A stretch of DNA of 64,000 bases from Streptomyces griseorubiginosus (GCF_001514195.1 NZ_KQ948738.1:149207-213206), one strand, 5' to 3'. Positions 16,888 to 25,146 are shown, counted from the stretch's first letter. Made by a program: numbers and translations. The notes: a model not told the origin generated them from the sequence alone.

Positions 16888-17880
16888 TCAGGCGAGGCGG
16901 ACGCGGGGGTCGATGAGGCCGTAGACCACGTCGACGACCACGTTGGCGAGGACGACGAAGGTGGCCGCGAAGAGCGTGGTGCCGAGGATGACCGGCAGGT
17001 CGGAGTTCTGTACCGAGTCGACCGCGAGCTTGCCGATGCCGTTGATGCCGAACACCGACTCGGTGATGACCGCGGAGCCGCCGATCAGCGAGCCGACGTC
17101 CATGCCGAAGATGGTGATGATCGGGGTGATCGCGGCCCGCAGGCCGTGCTTGAGGACGACGCGCTGACTGGACAGGCCCTTGGCGCGGGCGGTGCGCATG
17201 TAGTCCTCGGCGAAGACCTCCAGCATGGAGGAGCGGGTGAGCCGGGTGTACAGCGCGAGGTAGACGATGACGAGGGTGAACCAGGGCAGGATCAGCCCCT
17301 GGAACCAGGCTCCCGGGTCCTGGGTGATCGGGGTGTAGCCGGAGGCGGGCAGGATCTGCCACTTGTCGACGAACAGGTAGAGCAGCAGCAGTCCGACGAA
17401 GTAGATCTGCACGGAGACACCGAGCAGGGCGAGTCCCACCGCCGCCTTGTCCGCGGCCTTGCCCCGGCGGACCGCGGCGACCGTGCCGAGGCCGACGCCC
17501 AGGATCAGGAAGAACACCGCCGCGCCGAGACCGAGCGAGAGGTCGGCGGGGAAGTCGTCGAGGAGGGTGGTCAGGACCGGGGTGTCGGTCTGGAAGGAGA
17601 TGCCCAGGCAGGGCGCGCCGCAGTGGATGTGCACGCTCTCGTCGCCGAAGTCCCGGCCGACGAAGAGTCCCTTGAAGAACTCCCAGAACTGCTTGAGGAA
17701 GGTCTGGTCGAGCCCCAGCGAATGCTTGATCTCGGCCAGCCGGGACGGCGAACAGGTCTTGCCGCAGGCCAGGAGGGCGGGGTCGGACGGCAGCGCGAAG
17801 AAGATCACGAAGGTGATCACGGTGATCACCAGGAGGATCGCGACCGCTGCCAGCAGGCGCCGGATGAGGTAACGAAGCAT
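16888..17880 (-). CDS. ABC transporter permease (OppB/DppB class)
   Basis: 330-residue inner-membrane permease with the OppB layout. It has an N-terminal transmembrane anchor (MLRYLIRRLLAAVAILLVI), an extended external loop, then five further helices. The EAA-type cytoplasmic loop is EDYMRTARAKGLSSQRVVLKHGLRAAITPI (about residues 225-254). The external loop is unusual for the four cysteines it contains (LACGKTC and HIHCGAPC), which could form disulfides. It sits between the binding-protein gene and the ATPase genes. A strong hairpin lies in the gap upstream (17911-17939), probably lowering expression of this and later genes relative to the binding protein. Confidence 0.92.
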   Translation of the reverse strand: MLRYLIRRLLAAVAILLVITVITFVIFFALPSDPALLACGKTCSPSRLAEIKHSLGLDQTFLKQFWEFFKGLFVGRDFGDESVHIHCGAPCLGISFQTDTPVLTTLLDDFPADLSLGLGAAVFFLILGVGLGTVAAVRRGKAADKAAVGLALLGVSVQIYFVGLLLLYLFVDKWQILPASGYTPITQDPGAWFQGLILPWFTLVIVYLALYTRLTRSSMLEVFAEDYMRTARAKGLSSQRVVLKHGLRAAITPIITIFGMDVGSLIGGSAVITESVFGINGIGKLAVDSVQNSDLPVILGTTLFAATFVVLANVVVDVVYGLIDPRVRLA

Positions 17881-17910
17881 GTCGTGCTGGACCCTGACGT
17901 GAGAGGGGGT

Positions 17911-17939
17911 GCCCCGCCGGCCGGGACCGCCGGCGGGGC
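17911..17939. terminator. Intra-operon hairpin after binding-protein gene
   Basis: Perfect 11-bp arms GCCCCGCCGGC (17911-17921) and GCCGGCGGGGC (17929-17939) between the binding-protein stop and the permease start. Placement within an operon suggests partial termination or 3'-end protection, which would give more binding protein than membrane components. Confidence 0.75.
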
Positions 17940-17952
17940 TGGGAGGGGTGCG

Positions 17953-19620
17953 TCAGCTCTTGACGTAGACGTGGACCAGGCTGGGCTCGGCGAGGATCGG
18001 GTCCGAGATGACTCCGCCCACCTTGGAGCCCGCCAGATCGCTGAACTTCATGTACATCAGCGGGATCACGGCGGCGTCCTTCATGATCTGCTGGTCCAGC
18101 GCGCCGTAGGCGGCGTCGGCCTGCTTGACGTCCGTCATCTTGGCGATCTTGTCGATCTGCGCGTTGACCGCGGGGTCGTTCAGGTACGACAGGTCCTGGT
18201 TGGACTGCGGCAGCTTCGCGATCTGGCGTCCGTCGAAGAGGACGGGCAGCACGGTGGAGGCGTTCGGCCAGTCCGCGATCCAGTCGCCCCAGGTGAGGTC
18301 GTACTGGTTCTTGACGTTGTCGATGTTGCTGAAGTAGTTCGCCGCGTCGATCGGGGTGATGTTCACCGTGATGCCGATCTTCGCGAGCGAGGTCTTCACG
18401 GCGTCGCCGAAGTGCTCCAGGGTCGGGGTGTTCTCGACCGCGAGCGACATGGTGAGCTTGGGGTCGCCGGCCTGCTTCATCAGCGCCTTGGCCTTGGTGA
18501 GGTCTCCGGCGGGGTTGGTGCTGTAGAGGTTGAACTTCTGGTAGCCGTCGATGCCGGGGCTGAGCATGGTGCTCGCGTAGTCGCCGTAGGCCGAACCGCC
18601 GAACGCGCCGCGGACGGTGGTCTTGTCGATCGCGTACTCGATCGCCTGACGGACCTTGACGTTCTTGGTCCGGGTGGTGTTGATGGCGAGGTAGTTGATG
18701 CCCGGGGCCGGGATGTTGTAGAGGCGCGACTTCAGGGACGGGTCATTGGTGATCGTCGTCAGGTCGGAGCCCGCTATCGGCCACTGCATGATCGAGGTCT
18801 GGGCGGTGCCGGCGTCGGACTTGATCTGCTGGTCGATCGCCGACTGGTCCTGGCCGAGCTGCACGTCGATCTCGTTGACGTTCTGCTGCCGGATCGGGTC
18901 GGTCGACTGCTTCCAGTGGGTGTTCCTGACGAGGACGAGTTCCTTGTTCTTGGTGTACGACTTGATCATGTACGGCCCGTCGGACCAGACGTGGGTGTCG
19001 TACGTGGCGCCGGTGTCGTGCGCCTTGGGCACCCCGGACCAGCCGGGCATGGCGGTCGTCTGGTTGAAGTCGGCGACCGGCTGGTTCAGGTGGAAGACGA
19101 TGGTGGAGGCGTCGGGCGTCTGGATGGAGGCGAGTTCCTTGCCCTTGTAGGGGCCCTTGTAGGTGGAGCCGCCGACCAGCCACTGACTGGCGTACGGCGG
19201 GCCGCCGTTGATGTCGGGCGAGAAGGTCCGCTCGACGCCGTACTTGACGTCCTGCGAGGTGACCGGCGTGCCGTCCTGCCAGTCGACGCCCTTGCGCAGG
19301 TGGAAGGTCCACACCGTGTCGTTCGCGCTGGGCGTTCCGGTGTCGGTGGCCAGGTCGCCGACCAGTTTGGGCGTCGAGCCCGTCTCGTCCCAGCCGGTCA
19401 GGGTGCGCACGAGCTCCTGGTCCATGCTCGAACCCTCGGTCGTGTAGACGCGCTGGGGGTCGAGGTGGTCGAAGTCGGCGTGGTCGAGGACGGTCAGGGT
19501 GCCGCCCTTCGCCGGGGAGCCGCTTCCGCTGGTGCTGGAGGAGCCTCCGCATGCGGTGGCCCCCAGGGCGATCGCCACGGCGGTGGCCGTGAGCGCGATC
19601 GAGCGCCTTCTGCGCGTCAT
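17953..19620 (-). CDS. ABC transporter substrate-binding lipoprotein, family 5
   Basis: 555-residue extracytoplasmic solute-binding protein. The N-terminus is a lipoprotein signal: basic MTRRRRS, a hydrophobic stretch, and a lipobox ending GATAC at about residue 24, after which a Ser/Gly linker follows. The mature part has the family 5 (peptide/nickel/opine-binding) layout: LDPQRVYTTEGSSMDQELVRTL near the start, TVWTFHLRKGVDWQDGTPVTSQDVKYGVERTF (the SBP_bac_5 signature region) and a long C-terminal lobe. It delivers ligand to the permeases encoded on either side. Which peptide or other solute it binds cannot be said from sequence. Confidence 0.94.
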   Translation of the reverse strand: MTRRRRSIALTATAVAIALGATACGGSSSTSGSGSPAKGGTLTVLDHADFDHLDPQRVYTTEGSSMDQELVRTLTGWDETGSTPKLVGDLATDTGTPSANDTVWTFHLRKGVDWQDGTPVTSQDVKYGVERTFSPDINGGPPYASQWLVGGSTYKGPYKGKELASIQTPDASTIVFHLNQPVADFNQTTAMPGWSGVPKAHDTGATYDTHVWSDGPYMIKSYTKNKELVLVRNTHWKQSTDPIRQQNVNEIDVQLGQDQSAIDQQIKSDAGTAQTSIMQWPIAGSDLTTITNDPSLKSRLYNIPAPGINYLAINTTRTKNVKVRQAIEYAIDKTTVRGAFGGSAYGDYASTMLSPGIDGYQKFNLYSTNPAGDLTKAKALMKQAGDPKLTMSLAVENTPTLEHFGDAVKTSLAKIGITVNITPIDAANYFSNIDNVKNQYDLTWGDWIADWPNASTVLPVLFDGRQIAKLPQSNQDLSYLNDPAVNAQIDKIAKMTDVKQADAAYGALDQQIMKDAAVIPLMYMKFSDLAGSKVGGVISDPILAEPSLVHVYVKS

Positions 19621-19700
19621 GAGGTAACACTCCGTTCTTCTACGGCTCGGCGACGACGGCTCAAGTGGGGCCGCACTCGCCGGTGTTGAGGGGGACCGCG

Positions 19701-20729
19701 TCAGCCGCGGGCCGCGCGGGGATCCAGGGCGTCCCGGACGCCGTCACCGAGGAGGTTCAGCGCCAGGACGAGAATCAGCAGCAGGACTCCGGGAACGAAC
19801 AGGTACATGGGGTCCTGGAGGAAGAACTGGGAGGCGTCCGAGAGCAGCGCTCCCCAGTCCGGGTTGGGCGGGATGACACCCACGCCGAGGTAGGACAGGG
19901 CCGCCTCGGTGGTGATGTTCTGCGGGACGGCCAGCGCGAAGGAGATCAGCACCGGCGCCCACAGGTTCGGCAGCAACTGCCGGAAGAGGATGTGCCACTT
20001 GCCGGCGCTCATGATCCGCGCCGCGTCGACGAACTCCCGCTCGCGCAGGGACAGGACCTGGCCGCGGACCAGACGGGCGGTGTAGGCCCAGGCGAACACC
20101 GCGATGTTCAGGACGAGGACGAGCAGCCGCAGGTTCTCGTCGGTGCCTCCGTGGTCGTTGGTCTGCATCGCGTTCTGGATGACCGGGGTCAGCGCGATGA
20201 TGAACAGCAGCTGCGGGAAGGCCAGCATCACGTCCATGATCCGCGACAGCACGGAGTCGACCCAGCCGCCGGAGTACCCGGCCGCGAGGCCGGCCACGAC
20301 GCCGACGACGGTGGACAGGACGGCCGAGGCGAAGCCGACGAAGAGCGAGGTGCGCAGGCCGTAGACGATCCGGGCGAACAGGTCGTAGCCGGTGCCCGGT
20401 TCGACGCCGAGCAGATGGGTGAGGCTGATGCCGCCCAGCGAGCCGCGGGGGAAGTTCCCGGTGTCGGGGTTGATCGCCTTGCCGTCGGGGGTGATCGGGC
20501 CCCAGCCGGTGATGTCGGTCAGGACCGGCGCCAACAGCGCGATCAGGATGAAGAGCACCGTGATCACGAACGCGGCCATGGTGACCTTGTCGCGTCTGAT
20601 GCGCCGCCAGGCCATGCGGGCGGGCGACCGTCCGGTGATGGCGGTGCCGTCGCTCAGCGGGGCCGGCGAGGGTTCGCCGGTCGCTTGCGTGGCGCCGGTG
20701 GCGGGCATCGGCTGCTGTTGCGTCGTCAT
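19701..20729 (-). CDS. ABC transporter permease (OppC/DppC class)
   Basis: 342-residue permease, first gene of the transporter operon. A Pro/Thr/Ala-rich cytoplasmic tail (residues 1-38) precedes the OppC-specific N-terminal helix (MAAFVITVLFILIALLAPVL) and a five-helix core. The EAA loop is REREFVDAARIMSAGKWHILFRQLLPNLWAPV (about 235-266). ATG 20729 is chosen as the start (MTTQQQP). Having the C-type permease first and the B-type third, with the binding protein between, is a less common gene order than B-C-A. The roughly 350-bp upstream gap holds the operon promoter. Confidence 0.92.
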   Translation of the reverse strand: MTTQQQPMPATGATQATGEPSPAPLSDGTAITGRSPARMAWRRIRRDKVTMAAFVITVLFILIALLAPVLTDITGWGPITPDGKAINPDTGNFPRGSLGGISLTHLLGVEPGTGYDLFARIVYGLRTSLFVGFASAVLSTVVGVVAGLAAGYSGGWVDSVLSRIMDVMLAFPQLLFIIALTPVIQNAMQTNDHGGTDENLRLLVLVLNIAVFAWAYTARLVRGQVLSLREREFVDAARIMSAGKWHILFRQLLPNLWAPVLISFALAVPQNITTEAALSYLGVGVIPPNPDWGALLSDASQFFLQDPMYLFVPGVLLLILVLALNLLGDGVRDALDPRAARG

Positions 20730-21032
20730 CGTGCGGACGTCCCGGGTATGTGCTGAAGCTGGCGCGGGGGTCTCGGCATGAGGCTGTCCCCTGGAGGAAA
20801 AGGCGTCGGTCGCCGGCCGTTGTCGGCGCCGTGAGGCTGAGCGGGACTGTCGCAACACGCCGGAAGGCCGGTCAAGCCGGAAAATGACCGAAAAGGGGAT
20901 TGTTTGCGCTCGTTGCCAAGAGTTGACGAGGGCGGGGTGTTCCGTTAGCTCTGACATGGAGGTAACGCGACGATTCCCTTGGCGGGTTCTCGCCTTCCAC
21001 TTGCCAGATCCGAACATGCTTCGAACGCGACA
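20730..21032. other. Upstream region of the ABC transporter operon
   Basis: No gene is supported here. It must contain the promoter of the minus-strand transporter operon. A moderately AT-rich stretch at 20876-20960 is the most likely place, but I see no promoter hexamers or palindrome good enough to call. Confidence 0.4.
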
Positions 21033-21065
21033 AGGCCCCGCCGGCCGCGAACGCCGGCGGGGCCT
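21033..21065. terminator. Hairpin after TmrB-NUDIX gene
   Basis: Perfect 13-bp arms AGGCCCCGCCGGC (21033-21045) and GCCGGCGGGGCCT (21053-21065), 11 bp past the stop of the minus-strand gene at 21076. Confidence 0.85.
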
Positions 21066-21075
21066 CGAACGGTCC

Positions 21076-22116
21076 TCAGCCTGTCGGAATCCCCGCTTCC
21101 AGGTACAGGGCGGCACCGCGTTCCCGGGCCCTGAGCGCCCACCGCAACCGCTCGTAGCGCACCGGCGGCAGCAGCTCCGCGGCCTCCTCCTCGCTCGCGA
21201 AGCACCAGCCCCGCAGCTCGGGTCCGGGCAGCAGGACCCGGCCCGCCTCGGTGGAGTCGAGCCGTCCGCCGTCGAAGAGCAGCCGCAGTCCGCCGTACCC
21301 GGGAGGCGCGGGCGGTTCCCAGTCGACGACCAGGAGACGGGGCACGTCGTCCAGCTGGATGCCGGTCTCCTCGGCGACCTCGCGCACCCCGGCCCGCGCG
21401 GGCGCCTCGCCGGGTTCGACGACCCCGCCGGGGAACTCCCAGCCTGCCTTGTAGGTGGGGTCGACGAGCAGCACCCGGTCCTGCTCGTCGAAGAGGAGGA
21501 CCCCGGCGGCCACCGTCTCGGCGGTGGGCTCCGGGGTCTGCACGATGTCGCACGCGGGCACGGTCCCGGCACCGAGGTCCTCGGCGATCCGGACGGCCGT
21601 CTCGTACGGGGTGAGCCCGCTGGTGTCGATCGGATGGGCGTCGGCGGTGAGCCAGGAGGCGAGGGCGGCCCGGTAGGGCTCGATGCGGTCGTACGCCCAG
21701 TGGCCCTGGCCCGTCGCGCCGAGCGGCAGGGCCGGTGTGGCGCCCCGCCCGGCTATTCGTTCCCGCAGGATCGTTTCCGCCGGAGCGAGGAGCAGATGCC
21801 GGACACTGATCCGGCGGGCGGCGAGGCCGCCGAAGATCTCGTCGCGGTACTCCTGGCGCAGCAGGGTCATGGGGACCACGAGGGTCCCGCCGAGCTCGGC
21901 GAGCATCGCGGCAGCAGTGTCGATCACCAGTCGTCGCCAGATCGGCAGGTCCTGGAAGTCGCCGACCTCGGCGAGGTGCTTGGGCGGCAGCAGGCGCACG
22001 ACCGCTGCGCCGATCTCCTCGGGGTCGAAGAGCGTGCTGTTCGGGATCAGTTCGATCAGTTCCCGTGCGGCGGTGGTCTTCCCCGCACCGAACGCGCCGT
22101 TGATCCAGACGATCAC
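21076..22116 (-). CDS. TmrB-like P-loop kinase fused to a NUDIX hydrolase
   Basis: 346-residue two-domain protein. Residues 1 to about 185 resemble the Bacillus tunicamycin-resistance ATP-binding protein TmrB: VIVWINGAFGAGKTTAARE holds the Walker A, and the DPEEIGAAV, DFQDLPIWRRLV and LVVPMTLLRQEYRDEI segments follow in the same order. From about residue 215 a NUDIX domain begins (VAAGVLLFDEQDRVLLVDPTYKAGWEFPGG). Its Nudix box GGVVEPGEAP...REVAEETGI is complete. GTG 22116 is chosen because of the GGGGGAG just upstream and because the first residues match TmrB. The combination suggests nucleotide or antibiotic chemistry, but the substrate is unknown. It has its own terminator at 21033. Confidence 0.85.
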   Translation of the reverse strand: MIVWINGAFGAGKTTAARELIELIPNSTLFDPEEIGAAVVRLLPPKHLAEVGDFQDLPIWRRLVIDTAAAMLAELGGTLVVPMTLLRQEYRDEIFGGLAARRISVRHLLLAPAETILRERIAGRGATPALPLGATGQGHWAYDRIEPYRAALASWLTADAHPIDTSGLTPYETAVRIAEDLGAGTVPACDIVQTPEPTAETVAAGVLLFDEQDRVLLVDPTYKAGWEFPGGVVEPGEAPARAGVREVAEETGIQLDDVPRLLVVDWEPPAPPGYGGLRLLFDGGRLDSTEAGRVLLPGPELRGWCFASEEEAAELLPPVRYERLRWALRARERGAALYLEAGIPTG

Positions 22117-22200
22117 GGACTCCCCCTCTTCTGTTTGGCCCCCTGTGGCTTGCCCGTTCCACCCTGCCACGGAAACCAGCCGCAGTTGAGAGCACACGAA

Positions 22201-22238
22201 ACGGCGCCGGGACCCTCGTTCGAGGGCTCCGGCGCCGT
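22201..22238. terminator. Hairpin after small secreted peptide gene
   Basis: ACGGCGCCGG (22201-22210) pairs with CCGGCGCCGT (22229-22238), and the inner CCCTCG/CGAGGG pair closes on TT. It lies 23 bp past the stop of the minus-strand gene at 22261 and upstream of the TmrB-NUDIX gene. Confidence 0.85.
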
Positions 22239-22260
22239 GGCCTCGCGGGGGCGGGCCCCG

Positions 22261-22461
22261 TCAGACGTTGTTCCCCAGCGCACTCTCCTCCACGCCGTCC
22301 AGACTGGCGTCGGCGATGGTGTGGTGGGGGTCGACGGCGGTGAGGGTCTTGTCGAGGTCGAGGTCACCGAGCGCACCGCCCGCGGCGTGCGAGGGGGTGA
22401 CCGCCGCGACGACGAAGCCGGTGGCGAGGGAGGCGATGGCGAGCATGCTGCGCTTCTTCAT
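22261..22461 (-). CDS. Small secreted protein, 66 residues
   Basis: Begins MKKRSMLAIASLATGFVVAAV, a Sec signal peptide with a likely cut after SHA (about residue 26). The mature peptide is roughly 40 residues, acidic, with no cysteine (AGGALGDLDLDKTLTAVDPHH, then ADASLDGVEESALGNNV). Chaplin-like hydrophobic motifs are absent, so it is not a chaplin. I do not recognise a named family. The gene has a good terminator downstream and, upstream, an unusual 44-bp repeat array where its promoter should be. High coding quality and a clean signal peptide support it as real. Confidence 0.72.
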   Translation of the reverse strand: MKKRSMLAIASLATGFVVAAVTPSHAAGGALGDLDLDKTLTAVDPHHTIADASLDGVEESALGNNV

Positions 22462-22504
22462 GAGCTGATCAACGCAGCCACACGCGATGGGTCACGCCCA
22501 CCCA

Positions 22505-22921
22505 CTCCGCTCACCGGGTGGAACGCTCCGCCGGGGCTACACCCACCACTCCGGCCACCGGACGAAACGCGACGCCGCCTCACACGCGCTGAGGCCACCG
22601 GACGGAATGCCCCGCCGGCACAACACACGCCGCGTTGGCCACCGGACGGAACCTTCCGCAGCCGTCCCATCCGCAGCTCCGGCCACCGGACGGAACCGTC
22701 GGCCGCCATCACACTCGCCGCTCAGCCCACCAGATGGGACCTCCCGCCGCCATCACGCCCGCCGCTCGGGCCACAAGACAGAACCGTCCGCCGCCATCAC
22801 ACTCGCTGCTCAGCCCACCAGGTGGAACCTTCCGCCGCCGTCCCACCCGCCGCTCTGGCCACCGGCTGGGGGGTTCCGCCTGGCCGCTCCGCTCACCGGG
22901 TGGAACGTTCCGCCCCCGCCG
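22505..22921. repeat. 44-bp tandem repeat array, about eight copies
   Basis: The gap between the small secreted gene and the ROK kinase gene is filled with degenerate 40-44-bp units, each beginning CCACCGGACGGAAC or a variant and continuing with a GCCGCCATCACACTCGCCGC-like half. Exact 21-bp copies of CTCCGCTCACCGGGTGGAACG stand at both ends (22505-22525 and 22887-22907). Short palindromes such as GGAACGTTCC occur inside units. No gene is supported here, although translations look repetitive and Pro-rich. Confidence 0.85.
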
Positions 22922-23872
22922 TCAGACGGCCGCCGCGGTGTCCGTCTGACGGGCGAGCGCCGCCGCGGCCGCCCCGACCAGGCCTGCGTCCGTGCCCATC
23001 TGCGCGGGCACGATCGTCAGGCGCTGGACGAAGGACAGGGTCGCGTAGCTGCCCAGGGCCTTGCGCAGGGGCTCGAAGAGGATGTCTCCGGCCTTGCCGA
23101 CCCCGCCGCCGATCACGGCGATGTCGATCTCGACGAGGGTCGCGGTGGCGGCGATACCGGCGGCCAGCGCCTGGGCCGCCCGCGCGAAGGAGGCCACGGC
23201 GACCGGGTCACCGGACCGGGCCGCCTGGGCCACCGCGGCGGCGGACGTGTCGCCGTCCGGGCCGGGCCGCCAGCCGTTCTCCAGCGCGCGCCGGGCGATG
23301 TTCGGACCGCTCGCGATGCGCTCCACACAGCCGCGCGCACCGCACGGGCACGGGTCGCCGTCCAGGTCGACACTGATGTGCCCGATGTGACCGGCGTTGC
23401 CGGTGGGGCCGGCGTGCAGCTGGCCGTTCAGCACCAGACCGCCCCCGACACCGGTCGAGACGACCATGCACAGCGCGTTGTCGTGTCCGCGTGCCGCGCC
23501 CTGCCAGTGCTCCGCGGCCGTGATCGCCACACCGTCGCCGATCAGCTCGACGGGGAGCCCGCCCGCCGCCTCCCGGACCCGCCGGACCAGCGGAAAGTCG
23601 CGCCAGCCGGGCACGTTCACCGGGCTCACCGTGCCGGTGGAGGCGTCCACCGGACCCGCACTGCCGATCCCGAGGGCGCCGGCCCGTCCCCACAGCGGCG
23701 AGCCGGCCAGCTCGCCGACGGTCTCCTCGACGGCCCGCATGACGGTCTCGCCGTCCTCCTGCGCGGGTGTGGCGCGCTGGGCGCGGTGCAGGATCCGGCC
23801 GTGGCCGTCCACCAGCGCCCCGGCGATCTTGGTGCCGCCGATGTCGAGCGCAGCCACGAGGTCGGTGTGCAT
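22922..23872 (-). CDS. ROK family sugar kinase, NanK-like active-site motif
   Basis: 316-residue ROK protein. The phosphate-binding DIGGTKIAGALVD is at about residues 10-22, with a second glycine motif STGVGGG at about 142-148. The zinc motif CPCGARGCVE (about 175-184) and IASGPN follow. The sugar-contacting segment reads NAGHIGH rather than NAGExGH; His in this place is what E. coli N-acetylmannosamine kinase has, whereas glucokinases have Glu. Specificity may therefore be for an N-acetylated or other sugar rather than glucose. The gene is divergent from a LacI-type regulator, with a perfect 12-bp palindrome between them. Confidence 0.9.
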   Translation of the reverse strand: MHTDLVAALDIGGTKIAGALVDGHGRILHRAQRATPAQEDGETVMRAVEETVGELAGSPLWGRAGALGIGSAGPVDASTGTVSPVNVPGWRDFPLVRRVREAAGGLPVELIGDGVAITAAEHWQGAARGHDNALCMVVSTGVGGGLVLNGQLHAGPTGNAGHIGHISVDLDGDPCPCGARGCVERIASGPNIARRALENGWRPGPDGDTSAAAVAQAARSGDPVAVASFARAAQALAAGIAATATLVEIDIAVIGGGVGKAGDILFEPLRKALGSYATLSFVQRLTIVPAQMGTDAGLVGAAAAALARQTDTAAAV

Positions 23873-23970
23873 CAGTGTCAGTTCTCCGCGTCACCTTGAG
23901 GAATGGGCAGTCCGGTCTCGCGGTGGGGGCGCAGGCCGGCAGATTGCGGTGGACAGTGTCTCCTGCATCT

Positions 23971-23982
23971 GACAACGTTGTC
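23971..23982. promoter_or_regulatory. LacI-type operator GACAACGTTGTC
   Basis: Perfect 12-bp palindrome with the central CG typical of LacI/GalR sites, in the 215-bp region between the divergent ROK kinase and LacI genes. It probably binds the LacI protein encoded at 24088. Confidence 0.8.
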
Positions 23983-24087
23983 CAGGCTCTATGCTCGACG
24001 CCACATCCTCATACAAAATCATGGGCCGCCACACCCCTTTGCCACGACCTTGCCAAGAGCTCTGACGACAGGACAGGACGCCGTATC

Positions 24088-25137
24088 GTGCCCGAGACCC
24101 ACAGCCGAGCAGACCGTCTCTCCGCGACCCGGTACGGCAACCGCCCGACCATGAAGGACGTGGCCGCCCGGGCCGGCGTGGGGCTCAAGACGGTCTCCCG
24201 CGTGGTCAACGGCGAAGCGGGGGTCACGGCCGAGACCGAGCACCGGGTCAAGGAGGCCATCGAGGCGCTCGGCTTCCGCCGCAACGACAGCGCGCGGGTG
24301 CTGCGCAAGGGGCGCACCGCGAGCATCGGCCTGGTCCTGGAGGACCTCGCCGACCCGTTCTACGGCCCGCTGAGCCGCGCGGTGGAGGAGGTCGCCCGGG
24401 CCAACGGGGCGCTGCTCATCAACGGTTCCAGCGCTGAGGACCCGGAGCGGGAGCAGGAGTTGGTGCTGGCGCTGTGCGCGCGGCGCGTGGACGGGCTGGT
24501 GGTGATCCCGGCCGGCGACGACCACCGGTATCTGGAGCCGGAGCTCAAGGCGGGCGTCGCGACGGTGTTCGTGGACCGTCCGGCGGGCCGGATCGACGCC
24601 GACGTGGTCCTGTCCGACAACTTCGGGGGCGCGCGGGACGGGGTGGCCCACCTCATCGGGCACGGGCACCGCCGGATCGGCTTCATCGGCGACATGCCCC
24701 GCATCCACACGGCCGCCGAGCGGCTGCGCGGGTACCGGGCGGCGATGGAGGACGCCGGCATAGCGGTCGAGGACGCGTGGACCTCCCTGGGCGTCACCGA
24801 CCCCGAGCGGGTACGCCGGGCAGCCGAGGAGATGCTCTCCGGGCCCTCCCCGGTCACCGCGATCTTCGCCGGCAACAACCGCGTGACGGTCACCGTGGTC
24901 CGCGTCCTCGCCGAGCACACCCGGCGGGTCGCCTTCGTCGGCTTCGACGACATCGAGCTCGCGGACCTCCTCCAGCCGGGCGTCACGGTCGTCGCCCAGG
25001 ACGCGGCGGCCCTGGGCCGCACGGCCGCGGAACGACTCTTCCGCCAACTGGACGGCACGCTCCTGACCCCGGAACGCATCGAACTGCCCACCCGGTTGAT
25101 CACACGCGGCTCGGGCGAGTTGCCTCCGGCGGACTGA
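24088..25137 (+). CDS. LacI family transcriptional regulator
   Basis: 349-residue repressor. The helix-turn-helix with hinge is at about residues 20-75 (RPTMKDVAARAGVGLKTVSRVVNGE, then ALGFRRNDSARVLRKGRT). The periplasmic-binding-protein-like sugar domain follows (SIGLVLEDLADPFYGPLSRAVEE; VDGLVVIPAG; RIGFIGD; VAFVGFDDIELADLLQPGVTVVAQD). GTG 24088 is taken as the start; an internal ATG begins MKDVAARAG but would trim residues ahead of the DNA-binding helix. It is divergent from the ROK kinase, so it probably senses that kinase's sugar or its phosphate. The following hypothetical gene starts only 9 bp downstream and may be co-transcribed. Confidence 0.93.
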   Translation: MPETHSRADRLSATRYGNRPTMKDVAARAGVGLKTVSRVVNGEAGVTAETEHRVKEAIEALGFRRNDSARVLRKGRTASIGLVLEDLADPFYGPLSRAVEEVARANGALLINGSSAEDPEREQELVLALCARRVDGLVVIPAGDDHRYLEPELKAGVATVFVDRPAGRIDADVVLSDNFGGARDGVAHLIGHGHRRIGFIGDMPRIHTAAERLRGYRAAMEDAGIAVEDAWTSLGVTDPERVRRAAEEMLSGPSPVTAIFAGNNRVTVTVVRVLAEHTRRVAFVGFDDIELADLLQPGVTVVAQDAAALGRTAAERLFRQLDGTLLTPERIELPTRLITRGSGELPPAD

Positions 25138-25146
25138 GCGGAGTGC

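Noticed and set aside
14666..17362. Single 898-codon minus-strand frame spanning both ABC ATPases and part of the permease
   Set aside because: Only the last 363 codons form an ATPase. The upstream part is out of frame with the DppD-class ATPase (15784-16860), whose motifs are read in a different frame.
16870..19689. Open plus-strand frame of 939 codons
   Set aside because: It lies antisense to a permease and the binding lipoprotein, both of which have strong signatures. Its translation is Asp/Val/Gly-rich with no motif.
20730..21032. Riboswitch or attenuator upstream of the ABC operon
   Set aside because: No conserved riboswitch motif or ordered set of hairpins was found; only the terminator of the neighbouring gene is clear.
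22505..22921. CRISPR array
   Set aside because: Units are degenerate and directly adjacent with no unique spacers of constant length, and no cas gene is present.
22487..23899. Repeat-rich Pro/Arg protein upstream of the ROK kinase
   Set aside because: Translations of the 44-bp array look like a repetitive protein, but other frames also stay open, there is no ribosome binding site, and the frame continues antisense to the kinase gene.
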